From Chrysoperla carnea (Eukaryota > Arthropoda > Insecta > Neuroptera > Chrysopidae): a stretch of 64,000 bases of DNA. Positions 31,585-45,065 of this stretch are shown here, piece by piece. Each line of letters opens with the position of its first letter. Position 1 is the first letter of the stretch. The position numbers and the translations under genes were made by a program. The notes below the pieces were generated by a model that did not search any database, had not been told where the DNA came from, and saw nothing but the letters and a program-made list of their open reading frames with translations. The DNA lies in contig NC_058337.1 of the NCBI RefSeq assembly GCF_905475395.1, positions 139,383,172 to 139,447,171 of the forward strand, given 5' to 3'.

Positions 31585-34020
31585 CAATTGTAAATAAAAA
31601 TATTTCGCTGTACTTGTTCCAATCGTTAGGCAATTGTTTGAAAATATTTTTACTTTATTTTACTATGAAAAGGCCAACTTCGGCATGAGGTTATCATTAT
31701 TTTAAGTTTGATTTCAGTGCTATAATATACAAATAGGTTACAAAAATTTTTTTCTTCATATCAGCAGGGAATTGAACCCCGAACTTGTGAATAGTGCCAT
31801 TATTAAAACACCAATGCAAAAGGTGGAATATTTGATATTCAGAATATTTTTATAGTTAATATGCAATCAAGTTTTTATGACTTTTTAAATTAATTCTTTT
31901 CATTTTAGAATATTAGAAATAAAAAGTTTAAAATTCCAGTTATGTTATATGATAATACATACGTTGTACGCATTCTTGACACAAGGCAGGTTGTCATAAT
32001 GATTTTAACTGTAGGTGTTTAAAATTAAATTAATGTGTTCCTTCCTCCGGCAAGTCTTGTAATCATATGAGACATATGATTGACTTCTCTATTGCATAAC
32101 CTTTCTTTTTTTTCATTAAAATAATGAACTGTTTCGAAATACATATACAACAGATATTTATTTACAAATGGAAAGTTATGCGTAAAAATAATTTTTTTAA
32201 GCAACTCTCGTAAGGAAATGAGAGAATGTGATTTTTTTTCGACTTAAGAATGTACGAGCGCCAAGGCAATTTTGGATAAAAGGCTTGATTTTTTTTAAAA
32301 TGAAGTTGGACTTAGTCTAAATCAATTCTGAAAATTTTAGGGGGAGGGGAGAGTTTAATGGTTATTTAAATAAATGACTTCAAAAGTAGGTATATTTAAT
32401 ATTGGTCTTATGGGAAAACGGTAGATGGATGATTTGTTTTCATAGATTCCCCCAAAACTAGTTGTTGGAAATTAAAAAATAAATATTAAAATTAAAATTT
32501 AAACCTTAATAAATTATTGAAAACAAAAAACCCGTTGTGCCCGATTAATTAAGAATGTATGAATGTATTGATGGTGAATTATGTGTTATAACTTAACAAT
32601 ATGAGACGAAAAGTAAGTAAATTTATCAATACTAGGAGTAATTTTCAAAATATCGAAAATTAAAAATTTCCTTTCATAATTTAGCTTTCGATATTTCGAC
32701 AAGTTGTTGTTTCGTTTACATTCATGAAATTATAACTAAACTCATCATCAAAGTTGAAAATAAGATACAAATAATTTCAACCACAAGTCTAAACTTGCCC
32801 TAGCGGTCGTACTACCTTAAATGCAAAACCCCAAAGTATGCTTATGCATAGAAACAAATCAATTCCGTTACGATATTACCTCAAAACATCATGAATTGTA
32901 GATGACAGATATTTTATTAATTTAATTTAATTTCCTTTATTTTTTAATTCTTTTAACTCTCAATAATTATCTTTGGTAATTTATTATTCGTTGTGAGCGT
33001 AGTCATGGTAGGGACAATAAAATCGATGCCAGCGCTTCCAGTGAATAATTTTGGCGATAAAGGACGCTGTTATGACTAATTTGCAATTCTTTAAATGTTA
33101 ATGTTATAGAAAATATCAAATTAAAATTATTGAAAAACACTAATTAATTAAACTTAATGCATTAAAAATTGTGAAAATAAGAAATCAAATTGCACAAATA
33201 TTATTTTTCAAATGTAAAGTATCATAATTATTTATTTAAATTTGTGAGACAATAATATTAAATTTTCAATGTAAGTCATAAATGCAACCCATACAATTAT
33301 ATATGCATCCATACAATTCTATAATTAAAGTAGTGTATCGTTGTCATGGAAACGAAACTCGCGCACGGTGCATTCTTTTGTTTTTAACAAATACAAGCAA
33401 AAGCTAAAAGTAATTATTACAAATATTCCCCAAATAAATTTCCAACAAATGCATTGACAAAAAAAAGTAATATTTAATACGGCAATTAGTTAGATAACTT
33501 TGAGGTAGAAAAATAAATAAGTTTTCATCGTTTGGATAGCATACACAATTGTCGAAAAGAAATGATGAGATGCTATAAATTTCTATATCTTTTATCAAGA
33601 TCAAGTGAGAAGGGGGTACAGTGAGTCAATGTTACGGTGGATACTTCCAAAAAGTAACTATTAGATTTTTATGAATGTTAACAATTTATTTCCCAAAAAA
33701 TATTATTCGATAGGAATGGTCCATGATATATTTTGATATATTATAGATAAAGAAATATATAAGGATGAACAAAAAAAATAAATAAATAAATAAAAGTTTT
33801 CTACGAAAAAAGATAAAAGTAACAACACCCTATAATGATTCACCCTCACCTCATGCTTGATTTGGAATTTGTAAATTGTTATTCAGAAAAACACTTAATG
33901 TGTTGAATTTGTATACTTTATTAATACTTTGTAACTGAGGATGGTTTACATAAAACAACTTTGAAATTTATATTTATCTTATTATATTATATTTAACTCT
34001 TTCCTTTCTTGGATTTTTGT
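31585..34020. other. AT-rich host DNA, no gene seen; possible tRNA-derived fragment
   Basis: No coding region is supported. At 31768-31778 the minus strand reads GGTTCAATTCC, a match to the RNA polymerase III B box, within a tRNA-like T-arm context (GGGGTTCAATTCCCTGC). It could be a SINE or a decayed tRNA, but no A box or cloverleaf was confirmed. A short ATAA-type run lies near 33775-33795. Confidence 0.35.
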
Positions 34021-34295
34021 TTTGTAGATGTGAGATTTAAATCCACGCGGTAACATTTCGGAAAGTAAAGTATGAAGCCTTTGCTTTTTGGCACTAAACA
34101 TTCCTTCCAGTTACGATCATTTATTCTCTGGACCTGTCGGTTTTGAATATCAGGGTGGCTCTAAAAGAACAATTATCCCCGAAAACTGTATGGGTGGGCC
34201 TAGCACATTTCTTAACTCGCAATCCAAGTTGGATATTCTCTTTTATAGTAACCCCCATCAAGGGTTCCTTTTCTTAATTATTTTTGCTTCACTTT
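34021..34295 (-). repeat. Host dispersed repeat, copy 3 (inverted, partial)
   Basis: Reverse complement of the first third of the family: GAGATTTAAATCCACGCGGTAA, CAGGGTGGCT, ACTGTATGGGTGGGCC, CCCCATCAAGGGTT, ending TTTTGCTTCACTTT at the same family border as the other copies. Confidence 0.8.
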
Positions 34296-35431
34296 GTTTC
34301 ATAAAATTCCGAAACAACAAAATTTTTTGGATTTTTTGCAATTTTTTGAAGGGGTTGGAAAACCTTCCTTGGAAAAAATCGAAAAAATTTTTCTGTTTCA
34401 GAATTCGATAAAACTCAGTTTATAAGGTAACTTTGTCCCAAAAAATTCAAAAATGGGGTTTATTTGACGATTGGACGAACATTTACTAAACTGTGTTTCA
34501 TTGGGCTGGTAGATTTGGAAAAAATCGAGTCCTTGGATCGATTTTTGGCGATATCTCAAAAATTACCCACCTACTCGTTAATTGAACCCGATTTTTGAAT
34601 TTTTTGGGTCAATTATACCTTATAAACTGTGTTTCATCAAATTCCGAAACATAATTTTTTTTCGATTTTTTACCATTTTTTGATAAAAAGTTTATTTTAG
34701 ACTAATTGCAGCGTAACGAAAACCACCCTTTCAGTCAAAATTTGATCAGATAGATGGTTTTCAAGGTTCAAAAAGTTTTGATGATCAAAGGGACGTGAAT
34801 TTCGTAATTTCTGATTTTAAAAATATCAACAACTTTTGTACGATAAATTTTTTTGGTACAAACTTAAAAAATTTGAAATTTGTAGCTCCGAAATAGTTCG
34901 TTTCGGGACATATGCTTACTAACTAAATTCTTGTTTTAGTATACTCTACTAGCCCCTCGAATATTGACCATTGATTTTGAAACACTCGGTATACCAAGAT
35001 CAGGATAAAATACTAAAATGGACAGGTAAATGATAATTTGTATGAGCTATCAAAAACGGCCAAATCGTGCTAGCTAAAGCCAACTTTAAAAGAGTTCGCT
35101 CAATTCGTTTAATTTTCTAGCTTGTCTTTTGATATTGGCGGTAATGTATACATATGAACATAGATGGGATACCTAGTATCTATACCATAGAAACTGAACT
35201 ATGTAATCGTAATATGTTAGTTAAATGTTAGCTAAAATTAGCAGATTACTTTTGCCTCTTTCATTGCTAAAACTGTTCCTGAATTATGACGATTATACTG
35301 TTTTATACTCATCTATTTCTTTTCTTAGGATTCCGTTGCGTTATTTTTTTTTAAAGTAGGGCAGACTCGATTTTATAGAATGGAAAAAACGAGTCAATCT
35401 ACCCCATACCTAGGGTAAGTTGACTTATCAG
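34296..35431. other. AT-rich host DNA, no gene seen
   Basis: No coding or RNA gene is supported. The motif of failing AAATTCCGAAACA followed by T/A-rich text appears twice (near 34301 and 34639), suggesting an old degenerate repeat. Confidence 0.5.
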
Positions 35432-35600
35432 AGATTATTAGTAAAAAAACAAATTACGTCATAAAAGGCGTGTCTTTAATTTAATGTAAACAAACAAAAG
35501 CTTTTTACTAGATGCATTTTAAGTTTTAATAATTTTGTTTGTTTACGTTAAATTAAAGACACGCCTTTTATGACGTAATTTGTTTTTTTACTAATAATCT
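35432..35600. repeat. 169-bp foldback (hairpin) element
   Basis: Arms of 68 bp, 35432-35499 and 35533-35600, are near-perfect reverse complements (AGATTATTAGTAAAAAAACA against TGTTTTTTTACTAATAATCT), with a 33-bp loop. Size and structure suggest a small foldback MITE. A flanking target duplication is not evident. Confidence 0.85.
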
Positions 35601-38600
35601 AATGTTTTCTTGCAAAAATATAATAAAAATATGAAAAGTAGGGATTTGACAAAAACAAATGAAATAATTTTTTTAAATGTTTTTCAAAATAATATAATCG
35701 AATGAAATCAGTTGATATCCCTTCTTAAGTTGAATATTATTAAATGATAGATAATAATATCTACTGATTATCATTGGCTGTTGGTTATCGAATGATATTC
35801 AGTGAATGAACAAATTTATCAATTTTTGTCATACCTGTAGCGCCCAAATTAGGGCTCAGATCCAAAATTGGTAAATAACTTTTTCTTTATGAGCTTATTC
35901 TGTAGGCCCCACGATCTGCAGTCAATAACAGAAGACCGTGTATATCGAAAAATTTTAATTCTATAAATTTATTGGTATGTTTTTGAAACACTTTGTAAAA
36001 ATGTTTATTAGTATGTTTTTGAAACACTTTGTAAATTATTGAAGAAAATTGCGAAAAAAACATCAATTTTACATGTTTTCAATCTTTTAGAAAAGATACA
36101 AAAAAAGTTACATATACCGAACCAAACATATTACATGGTAGGGTTGCATCAACACTTAACGAGTTTTTTTTTCCTGTACATGGTTGTTAGATAATAAAAA
36201 TACGGAAAGTAAATAAGTCTACAAATAATATAATTTGTCTTTAAAAGAGATAAAAAAAAACTATTGCTTTGTTTCATTAATATTTTAAGAAATTAAATCC
36301 CTTTTCTTTTTTATAATTATTGAACAAATATAATTAAAAATAAAAATGTGCGTTTGGTAAATACAAAATGAACGAATTAAAAATTTATACAAGTAATTAA
36401 CACATTATTAATACAGTTAAACCTATTTTTATATTTTCTGAGTGTTACTACATTAATTTTTAAAGCGGAAACATCAAAAAGCTATCCATGATATCTACAA
36501 TAATGGCGCAACAGCTTTTTCAGACCATTGCATTCTACAATTCATTCAAATTCAAAATTTTACACAAATGAAGCTTATGAACGTTTAAGAAGGGTTAAAA
36601 ATTTGGAAAAATTCAAAAACAATCGATAAAAAGAATGTGTTACAAACTCCTATTTCGGGTCTAAATTTCAAATAATTTTCTTTAAATTTTTATAAAACCA
36701 TGCTATTAATTTTGTTATATTAATAATAAACAAATTTTGTATAAATTAATTTAATCGCTTGAGAAGGAACGAAAGTTCGAAAAATTTTGTGATAAAATAA
36801 AAAAACTTGTAGTCATACATAAATGATAAAAATTATTTTAATTATTTTAATTATTTATTGTAATATAGTATGCACTACCAAAAAATAATATAATTTCAAT
36901 TAATAAAAATAAATTATTATTTAAAAAAATTGATACCGATGAAAATTTTTTAAGAGAATTTTGTCCTAAAAATTACTCAAAACAAGAAGAAAATCATGCG
37001 TATATTGTTTAGAACAAATTTCAACTTTAAAATATATTAATTGTTAGAAAATTGATACCTTTAAACAATCAGCCATTAGTAACAATATATTTTATGATTT
37101 TCGATAATTATTAATATAAGCAAAAATTTGAAAAAATATATTATAAAACATCGATTAATAATTTAAAAAAAATTTTAGAAAACAATTTTATTTAAGCATT
37201 CAAAATTCAAAACATTCTCTATAAGAAAATCTAGAATCAGTATTGCAACACTTAAATATTATAAAAATTTTTGTCTAAAATTTATAGTATTTAACAGCGT
37301 AGTACCAACTCAACAATAAAAATTTTTATTATTATTAACGATTATAGCATAAAGAAGCACATTTAAATAAAAAAATTTAAAAGAAACATTGATAAAAAAT
37401 AATTTATTGAAACAAATAAAAACTTACTGATAATAATAATAATAATAGAATTTTATTTACAAATATCGTATAGAGTACATTGAATTCACCAGTTACATGA
37501 ATGGCAGCAAAAACAGTTAACAATATGAAAATAACAACAATGATGGAAAAACAAAACACCACCTTCATTCTTTGACCATTTGTAAACAAATGTGCAACAA
37601 TTATCGTCGACCATCTCATTTAAACTATAAACTAAACTATGATGCATTCATTTTGCGCAAATCTAGCTACCACGCAGCATACAATTTTAGCCTGCATGCA
37701 ATTATCTTGGAGAATAGAAGCAAGGGGGAAATTCTAGGAATCTGAGCTGGGTTGCCAGTGACAACGATAGGGTCGTTATCTATTTTTATAATGAGCTACT
37801 CTAGAATTTTGTTCGGTGCATTTTTTATGTTTAATATACATAAATTCTGCAATTTATAGCCCTTTTGAAGAAATTGTACATATACAGCGTATATGCACTA
37901 AGGCATAAAAAAATTGAGAAAATTATTTTTGTGGGCAGCTATAGACAAAAGTATCCCTTGTACCTGATTTTTCCTCCTTTGTTTTTGTGGATTTTTTATG
38001 ATTATTTTTTATCATTTTACGACATTTTTTTCAATTTTTTAGGTAATTTTCACTAATCAGAAAATGGACAAAATATAGAAAGAATCTGATAAGTTATTTA
38101 ATTTTTTTTTTAAATGATTTTTTTTATATTTCTAAGTGAAGAATTAAAAAAAAAAATTTTTGTATTATTTTACGACACTGGTGATGTTTTTTACGTCAAA
38201 TAAACCTAAGAAAATACACAGAATTGTGCAATTTTTTCGGAAGCTAAAAGAAAATATCTGTCAATCAAAGTTTTTATTGATTTTTTGAGACTACTTTAAA
38301 AATTACCTAGCGAGATTTTTTAGAAATTTTTTCGTCATTTAAAGCAATTAGAAAACGGACGACAAATTTCGCTTTTAACATTTAAAAAAGAATTTGACAT
38401 GAAAGAAGAATTTCCGTATCAAATTTGTCGAGTTTTCGAGATAGTCGAGTATACTATTTACGCTCCCTGCAATGCGAGCAAGATTATCTGAAACATTTCG
38501 CGATATTTTTCTCTCAATTCCTACACGTAGGAGTAGTAAGAAGAAAATTAGGAAGAAATTGTTCCCAATTTTCCTATTAGTCCAGTGTAAACGAACTCGA

Positions 38601-41600
38601 GTCAATTTCGTTTTCATTACGATTTAGACGAATTGACTTGAATCACTCGAATCAATTTTACTTTTTGGAATTAAATTACACTACCTTGAAACCGATAAAA
38701 ATAGATCATTCGATAATAAATAGGGCGGACGAGTCAATTGCGGTACCCACAATACTTCTGGTGGATAGCTCTATTCAATACTGTAGTATTACTTATTTTT
38801 AACATTATTTTTCTGGCTTTAAAACGACTGTCTTTGAGTTTTTTTTAAACAGTAAATTCATCCGTTTTTAGATTTTTTGACAATAATCAAAGCTATTAAG
38901 TATTATTTTTGGAAAGAATAAAAATTTCATTTTTACTTCCCAATTCAGATAATTCATACCTTTGTCCGGAGGAAACACTCGTCGAACATCGGAGACTTTG
39001 GCCTAAAATTAAAGATATGGCAACCCTAAATTTATTTAAAAAATATAACAAAAAAAATTAATATTTTTTGCATAATTAATGTAACATAACCTTTATCTCA
39101 ATTAAGATATTGTTCATAATTTCAATTAGTTGAAATTGAACTTTTAATAAAAACATTGAGCTTTTGGGTAAATATACGAATATTGAAATAATTATTGAAC
39201 AATAATCAAAGACAGGATAATCAATGAAAGAATTTTAGTGGAACAAAATGTATGGTTTAAATTCAAATTAACAAAAATTTTTAGCAAGTAAGAGAAGCTG
39301 TCCTTCCTTTCCAAGATCAAAAACCTTTCAAAAACCCATGCATCTGGGACAAAATTTCTGTTGACTAGTGTAATAATTTAGAATTTTACAGACCTAACCC
39401 AACATAGGTTTATAAGTGATTGACTGGTTGCATAAAATTTCGTCATTGATGTTTATACCAACAGCTGGAGTAATTACTTTATGATTCCAAAAAAATTTAA
39501 AAACAAAGTAGTTCATTGTAAAACATCATTCACGTGCCAAGGGCAATATTATACAGTCAAAATCGGTTATAACGACATCGATTATAACTTTCAGGAATAT
39601 CTTAATCAAATGGAAACAATAAACAAAAAAAGAATTTATGTTTGTCAATCAGATACTTAGGAACAAACTAACGCTTTTTTTTTATATTATATTTATTAAT
39701 TATTATGTGGTTAAGTACCCCCTCCCCCAACCTAGGATACAAATTTTTTTAAATAACAAAATAACGTACGTTTTTTAAAAAATTTTCGAAAATTGGTCTA
39801 ATTTCCAACTTGCTTTTTCGGTAAAAAATAGAACTTGAATTATCATGGCAGTCGATTTGAAAAACACCATGTCGAGAAAATTTTATTTGAAGTTTTTGTA
39901 GGGAGAGTGAGGCATTTGTTATATGCGCACGCGCTTATTAAAATATACACTTGTATATTTCATCTTCGTAAATTTTTGGTGTTTTTATTTGAAATTCTAA
40001 GAGAGTATTCTTACAGTATTAAAAAACACATGACTAACCTGTCAGCACTCGCGTTATGAGCTCATGCTCGATTTAAAACATATATTTTTTAAATGGCATT
40101 TGTTGTTGAAACTTTTTCTTTTCTTTCGTGTCTCTCATCATGAAAGTAATAAAGGTATGAGCAAAAAAATATTAGCTACTAGCAGTTTAATATAAGTTGT
40201 ACTCAGTACATTAAAAAATCCTGTGATAGAAGTATGGTGAAATTTGTTTAAATTAATTTAATTATTTAGAATATTTATCTGCTTTAATAATTTCACTTTC
40301 AAACATCATTCAATAATCACGTAATCAAACTATTTTTAAACTAAACTAAAATTATGTAGAGGTTATGATTTACAACGTTAAAGAATATTTAGCTCAGGAA
40401 ATATTTGACGCATGTGCAGAACGCTTTTCGAATGAGGTGATTTAGTTTCCCCAATTTTGTGATTCATATAATTGATCAAACTCAACTCTTGTATAGTTCT
40501 AGAAAAATAACACAGATGACTCATTTTCAAATGCAAATCTCTTTAAGAACCAAGCATCTTTAAGTATGACAAGAAAATTGCCTCGTTGCCAATCAGTATT
40601 ATATCCGATTGTGTACATACGGTACACAACTTTATTAAAATGTATAAAAAAATGGATTAAAAAATATCAGGGAACAATAAAAAAATGAAACAATACAGCT
40701 TGAATAACCATATTACTCGCGTTGACTACACAAATACTTATATTTTATTACGTGATTTCATTTGTTTTTGCATAACATATTTTTTTCAATTTTGAATCAT
40801 AATAATTACATAAATCAAATCAAAATACAGTCAAACCTAGTCATAACGAGGTTGAAGTAATCGTACAAATACGATCGTTGTATTCGATAATATATTTTAT
40901 ATCACGCTCTCTCTCTCTAATATCTTTTATCTCTCTCTCTCTCTCTCTGATATCTATTGTCCACATAGAATGTGGATAATCCATATCGATACATGTCTCA
41001 ATGTGGCTAAAGAGATAAAAATGATTCCAACCAAATCTCATTTGGCAAAATATGGTATCAATTCATTTAATTTTGCAATGAACTATCCCAACGAATGTCC
41101 CACTAGGTCCTAACGAGGGAAAACTAATATTTGCGTTGGGCTACCCCAATTAGTTCCTTCTTGGAGAAAAAACTGGATTACTATATTTTGGATTTGGAAG
41201 TTCCAAGAAGTTTCCAACTTGCTTTCGATTGGGAAAAACTTATAGGGCTATTTCCAATTGGATACAGATATATGTATTGGGTCAATTTCTGCTTATTGAG
41301 TTATTTTTCCGGATATAATCCGTGGAAACTGAAATCTGAATTCCTGTAATTTATAATACATGAATATTTCTCGGAGGATTAAAATGAATGCTTAAAAAAA
41401 AAGAAATTTCAGAATTTTTTACTGTTTTATTTTCCACAAAAAAAAATTTTTGTAAATTTATATTTTACAATAAAAATGGTAAAGTTTGGAGTAAATCGAG
41501 ATTTTTTATGGGATTTTATTCAATTTATAATTATCGGTCAATATGTTATCGAATCGTTATCGAAATATTTGGAAACTCATGAAAATGAAAATGAAAACCT

Positions 41601-42258
41601 ATGAAAAATTAATTCTAATCCAAACTTTTTTATCTGTTTTTTATTGTAAAATATAAATTCAGTTTTAATGTGTCGGAAAATCAATATATTAATGCAGCAG
41701 AAAACAAATTCTTCTAAAGCTTCTCAATTTATAATTAATAACAATTTTTACATAATGGGATTAATTTTTATTTCCAGAATTTCACGTTAAATGATTTCTG
41801 TTTGCGGGGGCATTTCTAAATTGGGGCAAAAATCGAAATTTATTTCGATATATCCTAGAGATCTTCATTTATTATCTTTGATAATATTTATACAAAAACA
41901 ATGCCACAATGTTTTTCAAGCTATGATTTTTGAAGCGTTTATCAATGCGCATTATTGAACTACGATCCTAATTATTCGCTCTAACTGTTGTTCATGCTTC
42001 GATAAATTTCATGGTAAAATCATCGATGCTGAAAATTTTATAGCAGAATCATCGAAACCATAGATAATAGTTAATATTTACACAGATACAGATTTATTGA
42101 TTATTGAAATTTCAACGCCCAAAGCTCAAAAAACGTTTGAATCAGGAAGTTTAGATCGACAAAATATCGCAATATGGGCAAATTTGACCGAGACCCAACT
42201 CTCATAAGATTAGGGCGGAATCTTTTGTTGATATAGTTTTGTCTGTAGTTATTTGGAA
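35601..42258. other. AT-rich host DNA, no supported gene
   Basis: No recognised protein. Items seen: a TTTATTGGTATGTTTTTGAAACACTTTGTAAA unit duplicated near 35968-36035 (positions only); a CT-rich microsatellite at about 40902-40949; and on the minus strand at 37568-37430 a hydrophobic reading (MKVVFCFSIIVVIFILLTVF) that ends at a good donor-like TCA|GTAAGT (about 37426), a possible first exon of a secreted or membrane protein for which I could find no second exon. Confidence 0.45.
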
Positions 42259-42860
42259 CACCCACCCTACGGAAGCCTGAATGGCTCACAATCAATTTAT
42301 GATAAAGTGGCGCTACACTAGACTAGCTTAGTTTTTAAATGTGTACTACCCACAACTAGAAAACCAACTTTTAAAGAGCTACTAGTTCACTTTCAACAAG
42401 TGCACTTGTGACTTGTGGTATTATGGAAACGAACCTTTTTGAAGATGTCAGTTGGTGATGATTATGCTTTAATTAGATACTACCGAAACTGTCTGGAATT
42501 ATAATAATAATATGATAATGTTTATAATTTGTCTTATGTAGTTAGTTTAAAATTTTCTTTAGTAATATTTAAAAAATATAATGCTTTAATTGTTGATGTT
42601 TTTCTTTTGCATTTGCACATTTCTAGTTTCTAGCCTTTAAAAGTATTATTAAATGTTTATTAAAACGTTATAATTAGAAAGCTGCACATGACAAAATACC
42701 GACATCTTCAAAAAGGTTCGTTTCCATAATACCACAAGTCACTTGTTGAAACTTAACTAGTGGCTTTTTCAAAGTTGGTTTTATATTAAAAAATTAGCTA
42801 GTGTAGCGCCACTTTCTCATAAATTGATTGTGAGCCATTCATGCTTCCGTATCCACCCTG
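42259..42860. mobile_element. ~600-bp non-autonomous element with long inverted repeats
   Basis: The left arm (42259-42455: CCACCCTACGGAAGCCTGAA, TGGCTCACAATCAATTTATG, AAAGTGGCGCTACACTAG, ending GGAAACGAACCTTTTTGAAG) and the right arm (42704-42860) are inverted copies of ~155-195 bp with indels. The ~250-bp centre has no coding capacity. Structure fits a foldback or MITE-type DNA transposon. The superfamily is not assigned. Confidence 0.8.
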
Positions 42861-43177
42861 TATGCAAAAATTTTGAATCTTAATGATTACATAAATCAAA
42901 TAATATCCATAAATTACATAAAAATTGTCATCCTAATATGTGTTAATTAAAAATAATATGTATATAAGGCATATCAGAATTGATATCTATGTAAATGAAA
43001 TTGTTTTAATTTTATTGTATTTAAAAAACATAGTTAAAGTTGCATACTTTTTTTTAAATTTATGTTTTTTAGTCGTTTAGAACACTTCACCAAATATTTA
43101 CGAGTTTTGTTGTGTCAGATGTGGTGAAGCTGCGGGAGTGTGAAAAACTTCAAATAGCCAGTGCACTATCATTCATT

Positions 43178-43798
43178 ATGTTTCAACTGTTTTTGTTTTT
43201 GTTGAGTATTGGAATTTGTTCGGAAGCACATCCTTTGCAATTGGAATTCAATTTCGATGATAATATTATGGATGGCATTTTCGTTCGAATTTATACGTAT
43301 GTGTGAATTTTTTCTAAATTTTTTTTAAAAAAACTAATAAAGTTTTACTGCCATCTATTGAGAGAAACAAATATTTTAAGATAAAAAGTTTTTATAAAAG
43401 TCTAAAATTATGTACTAATTGACTGACACAACCAAGTTATTAGATTGTATATTATTAAAAGCAAAAGAATGTCATATGTCAAAATACATTTTTAATTTAA
43501 CCCTTATATAAGAATGAATTTTGAGATAAATGTAAATGAAAGGTTGATATATTGTTAGTTTATTTTATTGTTAATTTCTTCCAGATTTAAAAGTTTGGTA
43601 ATAAATGCTATAATTAAACATAATAAGTTAATAAGTGTAAAATACTTATTATTCGAACATATCTATAGCCACCAAAGGGTTAAATCATTTTGTTATTGTC
43701 CTCCACGCGAGGTAACACTGTTTGGTATGCCATTTGAAAAAATAGATGGTATGCACGAAGAAATACGATTTTCCATTTTGAAAAATGAAGTGAAATAG
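43178..43798 (+). CDS. Candidate host gene: small secreted protein, two exons
   Basis: Predicted exon 1 is 43178-43296 and exon 2 43585-43798, giving ~110 aa. Exon 1 begins with a clear signal peptide (MFQLFLFLLSIGICSEA, cleavage likely after SEA) followed by HPLQLEFNFDDNIMDG. It ends at a donor GTATGTG (43297), and the acceptor is TTTCTTCCAG (to 43584). The splice joins phase 2 to phase 2 and keeps the frame to TAG at 43796. Exon 2 has two close cysteines (CYC) and a charged C-terminus (HEEIRFSILKNEVK). The context ATTCATTATG is adequate for a start. I do not recognise the family. It is supported by structure only: signal peptide, consensus splice sites and an open frame on both sides. It could still be chance in AT-rich DNA. 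Confidence 0.45.
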
Positions 43799-44588
43799 GG
43801 CTTCAAATTCAATTTCTATAAAAAAAATTAAACTTATTCACTAAAAACGGTCAAACTAAACTTGAAAATATTAATTTTATTAAAATTTCTCATAAATTCG
43901 TAGAAAAAAATCACTGAGTACGAATTAAAAATGAGCTTTACACGGTATGTTTTTATTAAAACCTTTCATTCAACCTCATAGAATTTCGCAATTAAAAATT
44001 GGCTCACTTCTACTGAAGTTATCGGGCTAAAATTTGGCACAAACGTTTGGTTCTCGTAACCATGCAAGTTATGGTATGAGCTGATTTTCCCGTTGCTTCC
44101 ACCATATTTGATATACATACGTTTTTTAGTTTTAAATTAAAAATTTAAATAAAAGATACTTTTTAGGGACCAGCTTTGATTTGAACATGACTATTTGTAA
44201 AAGGTTGGGACGATTCGAATCATCTTTGACATTTTAAATATGTCCAGCTTAGAAATATTAATGTATGAGGTACCCATAAAAAAATTATTTTCTATGATTA
44301 GATACTAATAAAATATTTCTGCCGCTTCAAACGTTAAATATTGAAAAATGATACAGCGAGCTCTGAATATACATATAGACTTTTATTTTCAACTACTCAA
44401 AACTTTTAGATAAATAAAAGCATGTTGAAAAAATTTTTAATTTATTTAATAAATTTTTAATTTTCTAAAATATTTTCGATGTTTTATGGTAATCAAATTT
44501 CAGATAAACACTCACCTCACATGTAGGGCAAACTAAAATAATAGTTTTTTTTTTCGAATCATTTAATTAATATTCTAAAAATGAATTA
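43799..44588. other. AT-rich host DNA, no gene seen
   Basis: Downstream of the candidate gene; no canonical AATAAA signal directly follows its stop. Nothing else is recognised. Confidence 0.5.
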
Positions 44589-45065
44589 TCTCTATATATT
44601 ATAAATGCGAAAGTAAGCATGCTTGTTTGTTTGTTTGTTTGTTACGCTTTCACGTTTAAACTAGCGAATAGTTTTTAATGATACTGTACAGCAATAGCTC
44701 ATACTTCAGAATAACACATGAGATATAATTTATAAAGATATATCAATTAAAAAAAAAATTTTCATAATTTAATTTGACATTACCATAAATTACAGATTTC
44801 TGTAAAAGTAGTCATTTAACATTACCATCAATTACAGATTTCTGTAAAAATAGTCAATATAAAATATTCCACGGCCATCTTTTCTGATATACTCAAAGAA
44901 TAATTACGACTATTATACATTTAAAAAAAATAGAAAACCATAAATATATTTAACCTATGTAAAACAATCCTTACCATTATTTCAAGAGTTATAGAAACGG
45001 GAGCGAGAGCAATCTTTATCAATCTTTACTTTTAAACCCAGCGAAGCGGATGGGCATCACTCTAG
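44589..45065 (+). mobile_element. Non-autonomous Helitron
   Basis: Begins TCTCTATATATTATAAATGC, followed by a GTTTGTTTG run and TTACGCTTTCACG, and ends CACTCTAG with the usual short palindromic GC-rich stretch just before it (CCCAGCGAAGCGGATGGGC). It sits between A (44588) and T (45066), as Helitrons do: A|TC...CTAG|T. It is 477 bp with no Rep/helicase gene. A related copy is at 55654-56308. Confidence 0.88.

Noticed and set aside
31757-31830. Functional tRNA gene
   Set aside because: Only a B-box-like T-arm is convincing; no complete cloverleaf could be drawn.
37404-37619. Hydrophobic minus-strand frame resembling a signal peptide exon
   Set aside because: A donor-like GTAAGT follows, but no second exon was found; low-complexity leucine codons arise easily from the TTA/ATT repeat there. 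Mentioned only within the spacer entry.
40361-40443. Possible short exon (MIYNVKEYLAQEIFD...) followed by GTGATT
   Set aside because: Too short, with a weak donor and no partner exon recognised.
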